A stretch of 64,000 nucleotides of DNA from Brachybacterium sp. EE-P12 (GCF_003711805.1 NZ_QXCP01000005.1:310001-374000), one strand, 5' to 3'. Positions 49,648 to 59,295 are shown, counted from the stretch's first letter. Notes: generated by a model from the sequence alone, not told the origin. Numbers and translations: made by a program.

Positions 49648-50523
49648 ATGGATGAACTGACCACACCGTACAACGCCGAGGACTTCGACACGCTGCGCCA
49701 AGTCCGCGGGGACGGCACCGAGTACTGGACGGGCCGAGACCTGAACCGAGTCACCGGCTACGCGGGCTTGCAGAAGTTCGAGGTCGCCGTGAAGCGCGCG
49801 ATTGCGGCGATCGCGAACATGCAGATGGATGTGACCAGCCACGTTAACCAGATCAGCAGACTGGTCGAGAGGCCTCAGGGCGGCTCCATCCAGCAGGGCG
49901 ACTTCGAGCTGTCCCGCTACGCCGCCCACCTCGTCATGATCAACGGCGATCCGCGCAAGCCGGAGATCGCGAAGGCGCAGACCTACTTTGCGGTGAAGAC
50001 CCGTGAGGCCGAGCTCGCACCGGCCGTTCCGGTCGCACTGCCGGGCCGCCGTGAGCTCGCGCAGATGGTCCTCGAGGCCGAGGACCGCGCGGACCGGGAG
50101 GCGATCGCTCGGACCCGGGTCGAGCACAAGCTCGAGAAGCAGCATCCCGTCGCCGACTACCACCAGCGATTCGTGGCGGAGAGCCAGGACATCGTCACGA
50201 TCGACAACTTCGCCTCGCAGTACGGCACGACGGGCCCGAAGGTCCGGGAGCTAATGAAGGACAAGGGTGTAACGGTCCATCAAGTCGTCGCGCAGCGCTG
50301 GTCGAAGAGCAACTGCCAGATGGTCGATGACTACGGGTGGAGGCCCCGTCAGGGTGTCCTCTCCTCGACCTGGTTCGTGCTCCGGCAGCACCGTCGCGTC
50401 CGTGTACGAGTCCGCTGCCGCGCAGCCCCGCTACCGGCCCGGAGAAGACCCCCGCCGCCGTCACGGACACGCACATCCTCCACGCACTCGGCACCATCAC
50501 CGAGTGACGCGAGACGACGATGA
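49648..50523 (+). CDS. Phage antirepressor-like protein (DinD/BRO N-terminus, KilAC-like C-terminus), possible frameshift
   Basis: 291 residues as read. TEYWTGRDLNRVTGYAGLQK, YAAHLVMINGDPRKPEIA and KAQTYFAVKTREAE match DinD/BRO-type proteins. IDNFASQYGTTGPKVRELM and SNCQMVDDYGWRPRQG resemble the KilAC domain of antirepressors. After about residue 245 (near 50385) the frame becomes Arg-rich and GC3-poor. The best-looking coding frame shifts twice, ending as TPAAVTDTHILHALGTITE at the stop 50505-50507. The C-terminus is therefore probably frameshifted, and antirepressor activity may be lost or altered. AAAGGG precedes the ATG. Confidence 0.72.
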   Translation: MDELTTPYNAEDFDTLRQVRGDGTEYWTGRDLNRVTGYAGLQKFEVAVKRAIAAIANMQMDVTSHVNQISRLVERPQGGSIQQGDFELSRYAAHLVMINGDPRKPEIAKAQTYFAVKTREAELAPAVPVALPGRRELAQMVLEAEDRADREAIARTRVEHKLEKQHPVADYHQRFVAESQDIVTIDNFASQYGTTGPKVRELMKDKGVTVHQVVAQRWSKSNCQMVDDYGWRPRQGVLSSTWFVLRQHRRVRVRVRCRAAPLPARRRPPPPSRTRTSSTHSAPSPSDARRR

Positions 50524-50524
50524 G

Positions 50525-50559
50525 AAGCGCCCCATCTCCTTCGGGAGGTGGGGCGCTTT
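50525..50559 (+). terminator. Terminator after the antirepressor-like gene
   Basis: AAGCGCCCCA and TGGGGCGCTT with inner pairing CTCC/GGAG enclose a TTCG tetraloop and are followed by T. It also lies between two convergent genes and may act both ways. Confidence 0.8.
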
Positions 50560-50567
50560 CGTGCGTC

Positions 50568-51356
50568 TCAATCTGAGGGGGTCACCCCGTCGATCTGCCG
50601 AGCAACGCGTTCGATGTCGACTCCCTTGTCGTAGACCGCCACAATGTGGCGCCGGCCAACGATGGGGACGCCCCCTTGCTTCAGGTCTAGAGCATCGGCG
50701 GTCATCTGTCGGAGCGCTTCGGTCTCCAAGGTCGAATCGGCCCTAACGATGAGTGTCAGATCTCCGCACTCCATTACAGACCCGTCCCCGCTGACATCAT
50801 GGGGATTCGCGCAGTCTGTCCCGTCCGCCTCGTCATATGCCTGCGCTGCTTGCTCAAGGGTGAAGGCCTCGTCGAGGCTCCGAACGGGGGTGGCCTCTGA
50901 TTCCAGCATCTGCGCTCCGAGGTTTTCAGCGATCTCGGCGGTGCCCTCGCGGTCGCTCGCCGCAGGGTTGATCGACCAGTTGTCGCCGAGGATCATCGTC
51001 GATCCGATGCGATCGAGAGCCCTCATGGTCGTGGCTACCGACGCTTTCGCGGACTCGGCGTCAAGGTAGAGCGCGAGCACCGTACCGGAGTCGGGGCACA
51101 CCCCTGATCCCATCGCGGCGGTGACTCTGTTGATGTCCTCGAGAGGGCCTTCGCAGTCGCCGCCCGCGTCGACGAACGCTTCCTGCAACTCGGCAACGCT
51201 GGACACGGTGCCGAGGGGAGCTGGTGCGGTAGACACAACGGGCGTCTCAGGAGCCTCGGGGTTGCTCTCGATCGCTGAGGAACACGCGGAGAATGCGGCG
51301 GCGGCGATGGCGGCAGACGCAATGATGCGCGCACGCCGCAAGAGACCCCAGTTCAT
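50568..51356 (-). CDS. Island lipoprotein, hypothetical
   Basis: 262 residues. The signal peptide RRARIIASAAIAAAAFSAC ends in the lipobox AFSAC. The mature part has VAELQEAFVDAGGDCEG and SLDEAFTLEQAAQAYDEADG and ends with VDIERVARQIDGV; no domain is recognised. ATG at 51356 has no Shine-Dalgarno sequence but a well-placed -10 element suggests a leaderless message. It is convergent with the antirepressor-like gene. With the lipoprotein at 44.3 kb, the island carries two exported proteins. Confidence 0.75.
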   Translation of the reverse strand: MNWGLLRRARIIASAAIAAAAFSACSSAIESNPEAPETPVVSTAPAPLGTVSSVAELQEAFVDAGGDCEGPLEDINRVTAAMGSGVCPDSGTVLALYLDAESAKASVATTMRALDRIGSTMILGDNWSINPAASDREGTAEIAENLGAQMLESEATPVRSLDEAFTLEQAAQAYDEADGTDCANPHDVSGDGSVMECGDLTLIVRADSTLETEALRQMTADALDLKQGGVPIVGRRHIVAVYDKGVDIERVARQIDGVTPSD

Positions 51357-51362
51357 GGCGGA

Positions 51363-51368
51363 AGGATA
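51363..51368 (-). promoter_or_regulatory. -10 element of an apparently leaderless lipoprotein gene
   Basis: On the minus strand TATCCT ends six bases before the ATG at 51356, with no ribosome-binding site between. Confidence 0.5.
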
Positions 51369-51688
51369 AGCGGAGTCGAGGCTTTCAGGGGCCGCCTCCA
51401 GGCTTCCTCCTGCTCTAATCACGTCCGGGCCGAGCATCCGTACTCGTTCGACACATCGGCCCGGCCTACGCACCCAAGCGCCCGCGCGGCGTCACAGCCC
51501 TTCCACCGCCACGACGGATGCCCATCTTTCCGGGCGCCGTCGCAATGACATCCTGGCCGCACCACGCCGCAGTCTCACCGCAGCTGCACGGGCCGGGGTC
51601 TGGGTGGACCCACCCATGAGGAGAGCGGATCAGCGTAGCGCTCATGGGCGCAGAGTCTGTAGGCCGGGCCTGACAGTCAGATCGAGCA

Positions 51689-51710
51689 TTGTGCTCAAAT
51701 TGTGCTCAAA
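51689..51710 (+). repeat. Tandem 11-bp repeats near attR (possible integrase arm sites)
   Basis: TTGTGCTCAAA occurs twice in tandem (51689 and 51700), 57 bases inside attR, matching the imperfect pair at 42974-42995 in the same orientation. Confidence 0.7.
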
Positions 51711-51766
51711 TCCTGGCCGAGGTCCCCCTGCACCGGCCTGTCGATGCAGGTCAGGGGCTTCTCTTC

Positions 51767-51787
51767 GGGTGGGTCGTGAGGGGCTCG
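51767..51787. repeat. attR core (21-bp direct repeat)
   Basis: Perfect copy of 42856-42876. Eighteen of its bases are the 3' end of tRNA-Val, so integration keeps the tRNA intact. Confidence 0.88.
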
Positions 51788-51843
51788 AACCCCCGACCTT
51801 CTGGGTGTAAACCAGACGCTCTGACCAGCTGAGCTAACGACCC
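51770..51843 (-). tRNA. tRNA-Val (anticodon TAC)
   Basis: Acceptor arms GGGTCGT and ACGACCC pair; the D-arm is TAGCTCAGCTGGTCAGAGC, the anticodon loop TTTACAC gives TAC, and the T-arm is GGTTCGAGCC. The 3' CCA is not encoded. It reads GUA and related Val codons. The mobile island is inserted at its 3' end. Confidence 0.96.
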
Positions 51844-51874
51844 GGACCGGGGTCTCCCCCGGCGTGCACGGCGG

Positions 51875-52294
51875 TCAGCTGGTGCGGCTGGCCAGGCGAG
51901 TGCCGGTCCAGTCGGTCGCCAGCGACAGCGTGCTCATCACGCGCAGGCCGGCGATCTCGGCGCTCTCCTGCACGTCGCCCGGCATCACGTGACCGTCGCG
52001 GCCCGCCTTGGGGGTGAGCAGCCACACGGGCGCACCCGCCTCGATGTTGCGCAGCGTGTCCACGAGCGCATCGGTGAGATCACCGTCGTCCTCGCGCCAC
52101 CACAGCACCACGGCGTCGACGATCTCCTGGGTGTCCTCGTCCTCCATCTCGTCCCCGATCAGGTCCTCGATCGCGTCGCGGAGGTCGTGGTCTACGTCGT
52201 CGTCGTAGCCGATCTCCTGCACGATCTGACCCGTGGTGAGGTTCAGCGCCTCGGCGATGGCGCTGGGCGTAGGGGCGTCGGCCGACGGTGACAA
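51875..52294 (-). CDS. DUF3052 family protein
   Basis: 139 residues, acidic. IAEALNLTTGQIVQEIGYDD, DEDTQEIVDAVVLWWREDDG and APVWLLTPKAGRDGHV are the DUF3052 pattern. The start is a TTG with GAGGAG about nine bases upstream; no ATG or GTG fits the N-terminus. It is divergent from aceE, a neighbourhood conserved in many actinobacteria, but its function is unknown. Confidence 0.9.
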   Translation of the reverse strand: MSPSADAPTPSAIAEALNLTTGQIVQEIGYDDDVDHDLRDAIEDLIGDEMEDEDTQEIVDAVVLWWREDDGDLTDALVDTLRNIEAGAPVWLLTPKAGRDGHVMPGDVQESAEIAGLRVMSTLSLATDWTGTRLASRTS

Positions 52295-52507
52295 GTAAGA
52301 ACTCCTCGAGACGTGGTGTCAGTGCTGATGCAGCGGGCTCGACGACCCCGAGGGATCGCGAACGCAGGTGCTGCGCGCGCCGAGTCTATGCCACGGGCCA
52401 CCGGTGTGCATTCCGGACGCAGGACCTCGGTCCTGCGCCCGGCGCGGATGTCCCGAGAGTCACAGATGAGGAGGGAGCGTGAAGGTACTCGGGGCCTCGG
52501 GCGACGG

Positions 52508-52513
52508 TAGTCT
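52508..52513 (+). promoter_or_regulatory. Probable -10 element upstream of aceE
   Basis: TAGTCT lies about 90 bases before the aceE GTG in the spacer to the divergent DUF3052 gene. No strong -35 element is visible. Confidence 0.35.
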
Positions 52514-52602
52514 GGACGGCACCGAGGCCATAGGAGCCGGGCCCACCGGCGTTCCTCAGCTCCCACGGCCGGTCCATCGACTCCGGTAGAGAGAAGGACA
52601 GT

Positions 52603-55350
52603 GTGACTTCGCACGAGACCCCTCGTCCCATCGGCATCAACCTGCCGAGCCATGCGCAGGATCCCGACCCGGAGGAGACCCGGGAGTGGCTCGACTCGTT
52701 CGACGGGCTCGTCGAGCACCGCGGCGCCGATCGGGCCTCCGAGGTCATGCAGAGCCTCATCCAGCATGCCCGCGACGAGGACCTGCACCTCCCGGACTCG
52801 CTGACCACGGACTACGTGAACACGATCTCCGAGGAGAACCAGCCGGAGTACCCCGGTGACGTGGAGCTCGAGAAGGAGCTGCGCAACATCAACCGCTGGA
52901 ACGCGGCGATGGTCGTCCATCGCGCCCAGCGCCCCGGCGTCTCCGTCGGCGGCCACCTCTCCTCCTACGCATCGATCGCGACGATGTACGAGGTCGGGTT
53001 CAATCACTTCTTCCGCGGCCGGAACCACCCCGGCGGCGGCGACCACGTGTTCTTCCAGGGCCACGCCTCCCCCGGCATCTACGCCCGCGCCTTCGCGATG
53101 GGTCGCCTGTCCCAGGAGGATCTCGACGGCTTCCGCCAGGAGTTCTCCAGCGAGCACGGGATGCCCTCCTACCCGCATCCGCGTGCGATGCAGGACTTCT
53201 GGGAGTTCCCGACGGTCTCCATGGGCATCGGCCCGGTCAACGCGATCGAGCAGGCCTCCTTCGACCGCTATCTCCACAACCGGGGCCTGAAGGACACCAG
53301 CGAGCAGCACACCTGGGCGTTCCTCGGCGACGGCGAGATGGACGAGGTCGAGTCCCGCGGCGCGCTGCACATCGCCGCGAAGGAGCACCTGGACAACCTC
53401 ACCTTCGTCGTCAACTGCAACCTGCAGCGCCTGGACGGTCCCGTCCGCGGCAACGGCAAGATCATCCAGGAGCTGGAGAGCCAGTTCCGCGGCGCCGGCT
53501 GGAACGTCATCAAGGTGATCTGGGGGTCCGGCTGGGACCCGCTGCTGAAGAAGTCCACCGACGGCGCGCTCATCGATCTGATGAACGCGACCCCGGACGG
53601 CGACTACCAGACCTACCGGGCCGAGGACGGCGCGTTCATCCGCGACAACTTCTTCGGCCGCGACCCGCGCACCAAGGCGCTCGTCGAGGACCTCTCCGAC
53701 GACGACATCTGGTGGAAGCTCAACCGCGGCGGCCACGACGCGAAGAAGATCTACGCCGCCTTCCAGCAGGCCGCGACGCTGAAGAACGGCAAGCCGACCG
53801 TCATCCTCGCCCACACCATCAAGGGCTACCGCCTGGGCTCGAACTTCGCCGGCCGCAACGCGACCCACCAGATGAAGAAGTTCACGCTGGCGGACCTCAA
53901 GGCGCTGCGCGACACCCTGCGCATCCCGGTCACCGACGAGCAGCTCGAGTCCGGCAGCGTCTACGACGCCCCGTTCTATCTACCGGAGGACGACTCCCCG
54001 GTCATGCAGTACCTCAAGGAGCACCGCAGCGCCCTCGGGGGCCCGGTCCCCTCCCGCAGCACCGAGCACAAGGCGCTCGAACTGCCGGGCGACAAGGCCT
54101 ACGAGGTCGTCAGGCGTGGCTCCGGCAAGCAGGAGATCGCCTCGACGATGGCGCTGGTGCGCCTGCTCAAGGACCTCATGCGGGACAAGGAGACCGGCAA
54201 GCGCTGGGTCCCGATCGTCCCCGACGAGGCCCGCACCTTCGGCATGGACTCGCTGTTCCCGACGGCGAAGATCTACAACCCCGACGGGCAGAACTACCTC
54301 TCGGTGGACCGTGACCTGCTGCTGGCCTACAAGGAGTCGACCTCCGGCCAGATCAAGCACATGGGCATCAACGAGATCTCCTCGACCGCGGCGTTCACCG
54401 CGGCGGGCACCTCGTACGCCACGCACGACTACCCGATGATCCCGTTCTACATCTTCTACTCGATGTTCGGGTTCCAGCGCACCGGCGACTTCTTCTGGGC
54501 CGCCGGGGACCAGATGGCCAAGGGCTTCGTCATCGGCGCGACAGCCGGCAAGACGACCCTCGCCGGCGAGGGCCTCCAGCACATGGACGGGCACTCCCCG
54601 ATCCTCGCCAGTACCAACCCGGGTGCGGTCGTCTACGACCCGACCTACGGCTACGAGCTGGGCCACATCATCCGCGACGGCCTGCAGCGCATGTACGGCG
54701 AGGACGACCGCCTGCAGGAGGTCTTCTACTACATCACCGTCTACAACGAGCCGATGGTGCAGCCGGCCGAGCCGGAGGACCTGGACGTCGAGGGGCTGCT
54801 GAAGGGCATGTACCTCAACGAGCCCGCCCCCGAGGGCGACGGCCCCATCGCGCAGCTGCTCGCCTCCGGCGTGGGCGTCCCGTGGGCGAAGCACGCCCGC
54901 GACCTGCTCCTCGAGGACTGGGGCGTGCGCGCGAACGTGTGGTCGGTGACCTCGTGGACGGAGCTGCGCAAGGAGGCCCAGGAGGCGGAGAAGCACAATC
55001 TCCTGCACCCTGAGGATCAGCGCACCCCGTGGCTGTCGCAGCGCCTCGAGGGCGTCGAGGGACCGTTCGTGGCCACCTCGGACTACGACTTCATGGTGCC
55101 GGACATGATCCGCGAGTGGATCCCGGGCCGCTACGGCGTGCTCGGCGCCGACGGCTGGGGCTTCTCGGACACCCGTCCGGCGGCCCGCCGCCACCTGAAG
55201 ATCGACGCGCACTCGATGGTCGTCAAGACCCTCCAGCTGCTCGCCAAGGACGGCACGGTCGACCCGTCGGTCGTCCGGCAGGCGATCGACAAGTACGACC
55301 TGACGAACGTGAACGCCGGCGAGTCCGGTTCGTTCGGCGGCGAGTCCTGA
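52603..55350 (+). CDS. aceE: Pyruvate dehydrogenase E1, homodimeric type
   Basis: 915 residues. Thiamine diphosphate is bound through [20 protein letters not shown] and [15 protein letters not shown] (the GDG...N motif); the pyrimidine-binding half includes [40 protein letters not shown] is the conserved AceE N-terminal region. It decarboxylates pyruvate and loads acetyl groups onto lipoyl domains of E2. No aceF follows, so the E2/E3 pair at 13.9-17.0 kb probably completes the complex. GTG start with AGAAGGACAG upstream. Confidence 0.97.
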   Translation: MTSHETPRPIGINLPSHAQDPDPEETREWLDSFDGLVEHRGADRASEVMQSLIQHARDEDLHLPDSLTTDYVNTISEENQPEYPGDVELEKELRNINRWNAAMVVHRAQRPGVSVGGHLSSYASIATMYEVGFNHFFRGRNHPGGGDHVFFQGHASPGIYARAFAMGRLSQEDLDGFRQEFSSEHGMPSYPHPRAMQDFWEFPTVSMGIGPVNAIEQASFDRYLHNRGLKDTSEQHTWAFLGDGEMDEVESRGALHIAAKEHLDNLTFVVNCNLQRLDGPVRGNGKIIQELESQFRGAGWNVIKVIWGSGWDPLLKKSTDGALIDLMNATPDGDYQTYRAEDGAFIRDNFFGRDPRTKALVEDLSDDDIWWKLNRGGHDAKKIYAAFQQAATLKNGKPTVILAHTIKGYRLGSNFAGRNATHQMKKFTLADLKALRDTLRIPVTDEQLESGSVYDAPFYLPEDDSPVMQYLKEHRSALGGPVPSRSTEHKALELPGDKAYEVVRRGSGKQEIASTMALVRLLKDLMRDKETGKRWVPIVPDEARTFGMDSLFPTAKIYNPDGQNYLSVDRDLLLAYKESTSGQIKHMGINEISSTAAFTAAGTSYATHDYPMIPFYIFYSMFGFQRTGDFFWAAGDQMAKGFVIGATAGKTTLAGEGLQHMDGHSPILASTNPGAVVYDPTYGYELGHIIRDGLQRMYGEDDRLQEVFYYITVYNEPMVQPAEPEDLDVEGLLKGMYLNEPAPEGDGPIAQLLASGVGVPWAKHARDLLLEDWGVRANVWSVTSWTELRKEAQEAEKHNLLHPEDQRTPWLSQRLEGVEGPFVATSDYDFMVPDMIREWIPGRYGVLGADGWGFSDTRPAARRHLKIDAHSMVVKTLQLLAKDGTVDPSVVRQAIDKYDLTNVNAGESGSFGGES

Positions 55351-55467
55351 TCATCCCGTCGGGCCGCTCCTCCGTGGGAGGGGCGGCCCGACGGCCGCTC
55401 TCCCCTTCCTCACCGGCCCGTCTCGACCTCCGAGCGGGCCGTCACCGTCTCTCCCCTGGAGGTTCCT

Positions 55468-56415
55468 GTGCTCGCGATCGTCTGCCCCGGCCAAGGGGCG
55501 CAGAAGCCCGGTTTCCTGACCCCGTGGCGTGAGCTGCCCGGTGTCGACGAGCTGCTGGGCTCGCTCTCCGAGCCGGCCGGCATCGACCTGCTGCGCCACG
55601 GCACCGAGTCCGACGCGGACACGATCCGCGACACCGCGGTCGCGCAGCCGCTGCTGGTCGCCGCCGGGATCGTGGCCGCCGCGCAGCTGCATGCCGAGGC
55701 CGATCTCCCCTCCGTCGACGTGCTCGCCGGTCACAGCGTCGGCGAGCTGACGGCCGCCGCGCTCGGCGGCGTCCTCTCCGACGAGGACGCGATGCGCCTG
55801 GTCGCGGTGCGCTCGCGCGCCATGGCGACCGCCGCCGCGGCCGAGCCCACCTCGATGGCAGCGGTCGTCGGCGGGACCCGCGAGGACGTCCTCGCCGCCA
55901 TCGAGCGCCACGGCCTGCACCCCGCGAACATCAACTCCGCCGCACAGGTCGTCGCGGCCGGCTCCTCCGAGCAGATCGCGGCGCTCGCCGAGGACGGGCC
56001 CGCGAAGGCGCGAGTCATCCCGCTGCAGGTCGCCGGGGCCTTCCACACCCCGTACATGGCCTCGGCCCGAGAGGACCTCGCCGCCTTCGCCCCGTCCCTG
56101 AGCCCCGCCGACCCCTCGGTCCCGCTGGTCTCCAACGCCGGCGGAGAGGTCGTCACCACCGGCGCCCGCTATCTCGACCTCGTCGTCACCCAGGTCGCCT
56201 CCCCCGTGGACTGGCAGGCCTGCATGGCCACCTTCCGCGAGCGCGGAGTCACCGGCCTGCTCGAGGTCGCCCCGGCCGGGACCCTCACGGGCCTGGCCAA
56301 GCGCGAGCTGAAGGGCATCGCGCTCGCGAACCTCAACACGCCCGATGACCTCGAGGCTGCCCGCGCCCTGTTGCGCGAGCACGCCGGTCTCGCCCCGGCC
56401 GACGAGGAGGCCTGA
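55468..56415 (+). CDS. fabD: Malonyl-CoA:ACP transacylase
   Basis: 315 residues. The N-terminal IVCPGQGAQKPGFL, nucleophile region VLAGHSVGELTAAALGG (G-H-S-x-G) and GAFHTPYMASA (catalytic histidine) are those of FabD. It loads malonyl groups onto ACP for fatty acid elongation. GTG with TGGAGG upstream. First gene of fabD-fabH-acpP-fabF; the fabH ATG starts one base after its stop. A fatty-acid regulator gene (FasR type), which often precedes fabD, is not present here. Confidence 0.96.
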   Translation: MLAIVCPGQGAQKPGFLTPWRELPGVDELLGSLSEPAGIDLLRHGTESDADTIRDTAVAQPLLVAAGIVAAAQLHAEADLPSVDVLAGHSVGELTAAALGGVLSDEDAMRLVAVRSRAMATAAAAEPTSMAAVVGGTREDVLAAIERHGLHPANINSAAQVVAAGSSEQIAALAEDGPAKARVIPLQVAGAFHTPYMASAREDLAAFAPSLSPADPSVPLVSNAGGEVVTTGARYLDLVVTQVASPVDWQACMATFRERGVTGLLEVAPAGTLTGLAKRELKGIALANLNTPDDLEAARALLREHAGLAPADEEA

Positions 56416-56416
56416 G

Positions 56417-57418
56417 ATGGCTCCGACCCTCTCCGCCCCGGCCGCCGTCCCCGGCTCGCAGGTCCTCGCCTACGGCGCCGCGCGGGGCGACCTCGTCGTG
56501 CCCAACGACGATCTCGTCGGCCCGATCGACTCCTCGGACGAGTGGATCCGCCAGCGCACCGGCATCGTCACCCGCACCCGCGCGAGCGCCGACGTGGGCG
56601 TGGAGGACCTCTCGCTCGCCGCGGCGAAGGAGGCGATCGAGCGCTCCGGCATCGACCTGGAGACCCTCGACGCGATCATCGTCTCGACGATCTCCTTCCC
56701 GTACCCCACCCCGTCGCTCGCGACGCTGCTGGCCGGCGAGCTGGGACGACCCGACGTCATCGCCTATGACATCTCCGCCGCGTGCGCCGGCTTCGCCTAC
56801 GGCATCGGCCAGGCCGACGCCCTGATCCGCGCCGGCAGCGCACGGAACGTGCTCGTGATCGGCGCGGAGAAGCTCTCCGACTTCGTCTCCCCCACCGACC
56901 GCTCGATCTCCTTCCTGCTCGGGGACGGAGCGGGCGCCGCGGTCGTCGGCCCGAGCGAGACCCCGAAGATCGGCCCGACGGTCTGGGGCAGCGACGGCGA
57001 CAACTGGAGCACGATCCGCATGACCGGCTCCTCCCTCGACTTCCGCGACGGGAAGGCCGAGTGGCCGACCCTCGAGCAGGACGGCCGCACCGTGTTCCGC
57101 TGGGCCGTGTGGCACACCGCGAAGAAGATCCGCGAGATGCTCGAGCGCTCCGGCATCGGCATCGAGGACGTCGACGTGTTCGTGCCGCACCAGGCGAACA
57201 TGCGCATCATCGACGAGCTCGCCAAGCAGCTCAAGCTGCCCGAGGACGTCGTCGTCGGGCGCGACATCGCCGAGACGGGCAACACCTCCGCCGCCTCGAT
57301 CCCGCTCGCGACCCATCGCCTGCTCGCCGAGGGTGCCGCCGAGAGCGGGGACGTGCTGGTGCAGTTCGGCTTCGGCGCGGGGCTCGCCTATGCGGGCCAG
57401 GTGCTGATCCTGCCCTGA
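56417..57418 (+). CDS. fabH: 3-oxoacyl-ACP synthase III
   Basis: 333 residues. Catalytic cysteine is in DISAACAGFAYG (near residue 123), histidine in VFVPHQANMRII and asparagine in GNTSAASIPLA. The N-terminal DEWIRQRTGIVTR is also typical. It condenses a CoA starter with malonyl-ACP to begin fatty acid synthesis; in actinobacteria it commonly prefers branched starters. Starts at 56417, immediately after fabD. Confidence 0.96.
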   Translation: MAPTLSAPAAVPGSQVLAYGAARGDLVVPNDDLVGPIDSSDEWIRQRTGIVTRTRASADVGVEDLSLAAAKEAIERSGIDLETLDAIIVSTISFPYPTPSLATLLAGELGRPDVIAYDISAACAGFAYGIGQADALIRAGSARNVLVIGAEKLSDFVSPTDRSISFLLGDGAGAAVVGPSETPKIGPTVWGSDGDNWSTIRMTGSSLDFRDGKAEWPTLEQDGRTVFRWAVWHTAKKIREMLERSGIGIEDVDVFVPHQANMRIIDELAKQLKLPEDVVVGRDIAETGNTSAASIPLATHRLLAEGAAESGDVLVQFGFGAGLAYAGQVLILP

Positions 57419-57509
57419 GCCGGCGACGCCGCCCGGCGAGGACTGTCACCCGCATCACGACCGCGAAGTAACATCGTTCGGCCTGCCCGGATCCGCCCAG
57501 CGTCCCGGG

Positions 57510-57530
57510 TAGTCTGTGACCGCCACATAA
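57510..57530 (+). promoter_or_regulatory. Possible promoter of acpP
   Basis: The 136-base fabH-acpP gap contains TAGTCT (57510) and CATAAT (57525), two -10-like hexamers, followed by AAGGAG before the acpP start. A separate acpP promoter would explain the larger gap in an otherwise tight cluster. Confidence 0.4.
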
Positions 57531-57554
57531 TCCGATCATCCCTAAGGAGCACCC

Positions 57555-57803
57555 ATGGCACACACCGAGAACGAGATCCTCGAGGGCCTCGCCGAGATCG
57601 TCAACGAGGAGACCGGTGTCGCCACCGAGGACGTGAAGCTCGAGAAGTCCTTCACCGACGACCTCGACATCGACTCCATCTCGATGATGACCATCGTCGT
57701 CAACGCCGAGGAGAAGTTCGACGTGCGCATCCCCGACGAAGAGGTCAAGAACCTCGCGACCGTCGGCGACGCCGTCAAGTACATCGAGGGTGCCCAGAAC
57801 TGA
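57555..57803 (+). CDS. acpP: Acyl carrier protein
   Basis: 82 residues, acidic and helical. The phosphopantetheine serine is in DDLDIDSISMM near residue 41. AAGGAG lies nine bases before the ATG. It carries the growing acyl chain in fatty acid synthesis and also gives octanoyl groups to LipB for lipoylation, linking it to the genes at 18.5-20.3 kb. Confidence 0.97.
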   Translation: MAHTENEILEGLAEIVNEETGVATEDVKLEKSFTDDLDIDSISMMTIVVNAEEKFDVRIPDEEVKNLATVGDAVKYIEGAQN

Positions 57804-57875
57804 GCCCCGCCTGACGCCCGGGACGCTCCCGTCCCGGGCGTCGCCGTTCCCCGTCTGCCCGACCCGGAGGTCCGC

Positions 57876-59117
57876 ATGTCCGCTTCCCGCTCCCGAGTCG
57901 CCGTCACCGGCCTCGGCACCGTCAACCCGCTGGGCGCGGACGTCGCGTCCACCTGGGAGGCGGCCCTGGCCGGGACCTCCACGGCCCGCACCCTCGACAA
58001 CGACTGGAAGGAGTCCTACGGGCTCTCCGTCGACTTCGCCTGCCGGCTCGTCCCCGGTGCGCTGGACTCGCTGAGCCGGCCCGAGGCGAAGAAGCTCGAT
58101 CCCTCCGGGCAGTACGCGATGGTCGCCGCCCGTGAGGCGTGGGCCGACGCGGGCAGCCCCGACGTCGATCCGACCCGGCTCGGCGTCGTGGTCGGCTCCG
58201 GCATCGGCGGGATCTGGACCACGCTGGACCAGTGGGACGTGGTGCGCGAGCGCGGCGCCCGACGGGTCAACCCCTTCACCGTGCCGATGCTGATGGCGAA
58301 CTCCTCGGCAGCGAACATCTCGATGGAGCTGGGCGCCCGTGCCGGCGCGCACACCCCCGTCTCCGCCTGCGCCTCCGGCTCCGAGGCCGTGGCTCTGGGC
58401 ATGGGCATGATCCGCGACGGCCGCGCCGACGTGGTCGTCGTCGGCGGCACCGAGGCGTCGATCCACCCGATGACCATCGCGGCCTTCGCGAACATCCGGG
58501 CCCTGTCCACGCGGGTCGACGATCCCGAGCACGCCTCGCGACCCTACGACGTGGACCGCGACGGCTTCGTGCTCGGCGAGGGCGCGGCGATCCTGGTGCT
58601 GGAGAGCGAAGAGCACGCGAAGGCACGCGGCGCCCGCGTCTACGCCTACGCCGCCGGTCGCGGCATGGCCTCCGACGCCCACCACATCTCGGCCCCGAAC
58701 CCCGAGGGGCAGGCCGCCGCGGTGCGCGAGGCGGTCGAGGACGCCGGCATCGCCGCGCAGGACCTCAAGCACCTCAACGCCCATGGCACCTCGACCCCGC
58801 TGGGCGACATCGGCGAGCTGCGCGCGGTCGCCGACGCCCTGGACGGCGAGACCGACCAGATCGTCGTGACCTCGACGAAGTCGATGACCGGGCACCTGCT
58901 CGGCGGCGCCGGCGCACTCGAGACCGTGTTCTCGGTGCTCGCCGCGCACCACCGCACCGTCCCGCCCACGATCAACATCGAGAACCTCGACCCCGAGACG
59001 CCGATGGCGATCGCGAACGGCGCTCCGGCGCAGCTCCCCGACGGCGACGTCGCCGTGCTGAACAACGCCTTCGGCTTCGGCGGCCACGACATCGCCCTGG
59101 TGGTCGCCTCGGCCTGA
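57876..59117 (+). CDS. fabF: 3-oxoacyl-ACP synthase II
   Basis: 413 residues. Active-site cysteine in PVSACASGSEAVALG (near residue 164), the two histidines in LNAHGTSTPLGD and SMTGHLLGGAGALE, and the C-terminal NNAFGFGGHD. It elongates acyl-ACP chains. ATG preceded by GGAGG. Last gene of the fab cluster; a repeat array and a strong hairpin follow. Confidence 0.97.
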   Translation: MSASRSRVAVTGLGTVNPLGADVASTWEAALAGTSTARTLDNDWKESYGLSVDFACRLVPGALDSLSRPEAKKLDPSGQYAMVAAREAWADAGSPDVDPTRLGVVVGSGIGGIWTTLDQWDVVRERGARRVNPFTVPMLMANSSAANISMELGARAGAHTPVSACASGSEAVALGMGMIRDGRADVVVVGGTEASIHPMTIAAFANIRALSTRVDDPEHASRPYDVDRDGFVLGEGAAILVLESEEHAKARGARVYAYAAGRGMASDAHHISAPNPEGQAAAVREAVEDAGIAAQDLKHLNAHGTSTPLGDIGELRAVADALDGETDQIVVTSTKSMTGHLLGGAGALETVFSVLAAHHRTVPPTINIENLDPETPMAIANGAPAQLPDGDVAVLNNAFGFGGHDIALVVASA

Positions 59118-59160
59118 TCCGCAGCGGCCAGCAGCTGCCGCGGCCGGCCTGCCGCAGGCC

Positions 59161-59240
59161 CGCAGCCGGCCCTGCGGCCCCGCAGCCGGCCCCGCGGCCC
59201 TGCGGCCGGCCCCGCGGCCCCGCAGCCGGCCCCGCGGCCG
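59161..59240. repeat. Tandem array of four 20-bp repeats
   Basis: Four consecutive 20-base units begin at 59161, 59181, 59201 and 59221. The unit is CGCAGCCGGCCCCGCGGCCC; single-base changes occur in copies 1, 3 and 4. The array is almost pure G and C, with many nested CCGCGG/GGCCGG palindromes, and lies 44 bases after fabF. Confidence 0.85.
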
Positions 59241-59242
59241 AG

Positions 59243-59295
59243 AATGCTTCAATCCCACCCGCTTCTGCCCGAGAAGCGGTTGGGATCGAAGCATT
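59243..59295. terminator. Long hairpin after fabF
   Basis: Positions 59243-59266 pair with 59272-59295 as a 24-bp stem with three mismatches and a 5-base loop. The stem has much lower GC than the flanks and starts with AATGCTTC. It follows the 20-bp array and may terminate the fab cluster or be a remnant of a small palindromic element. Confidence 0.65.

Larger units (their letters stand above)
51357..51766. other. Non-coding right end of the island
   Basis: About 410 bases between the lipoprotein gene and attR. No credible gene is seen on either strand. It contains the lipoprotein promoter, the tandem 11-bp repeats at 51689-51710, and sequence that would form one arm of attP in the excised circle. 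Confidence 0.6.

Noticed and set aside
59161-59240. Origin or iteron array
   Set aside because: The units are pure GC without an AT-rich unwinding region or a replication gene nearby.
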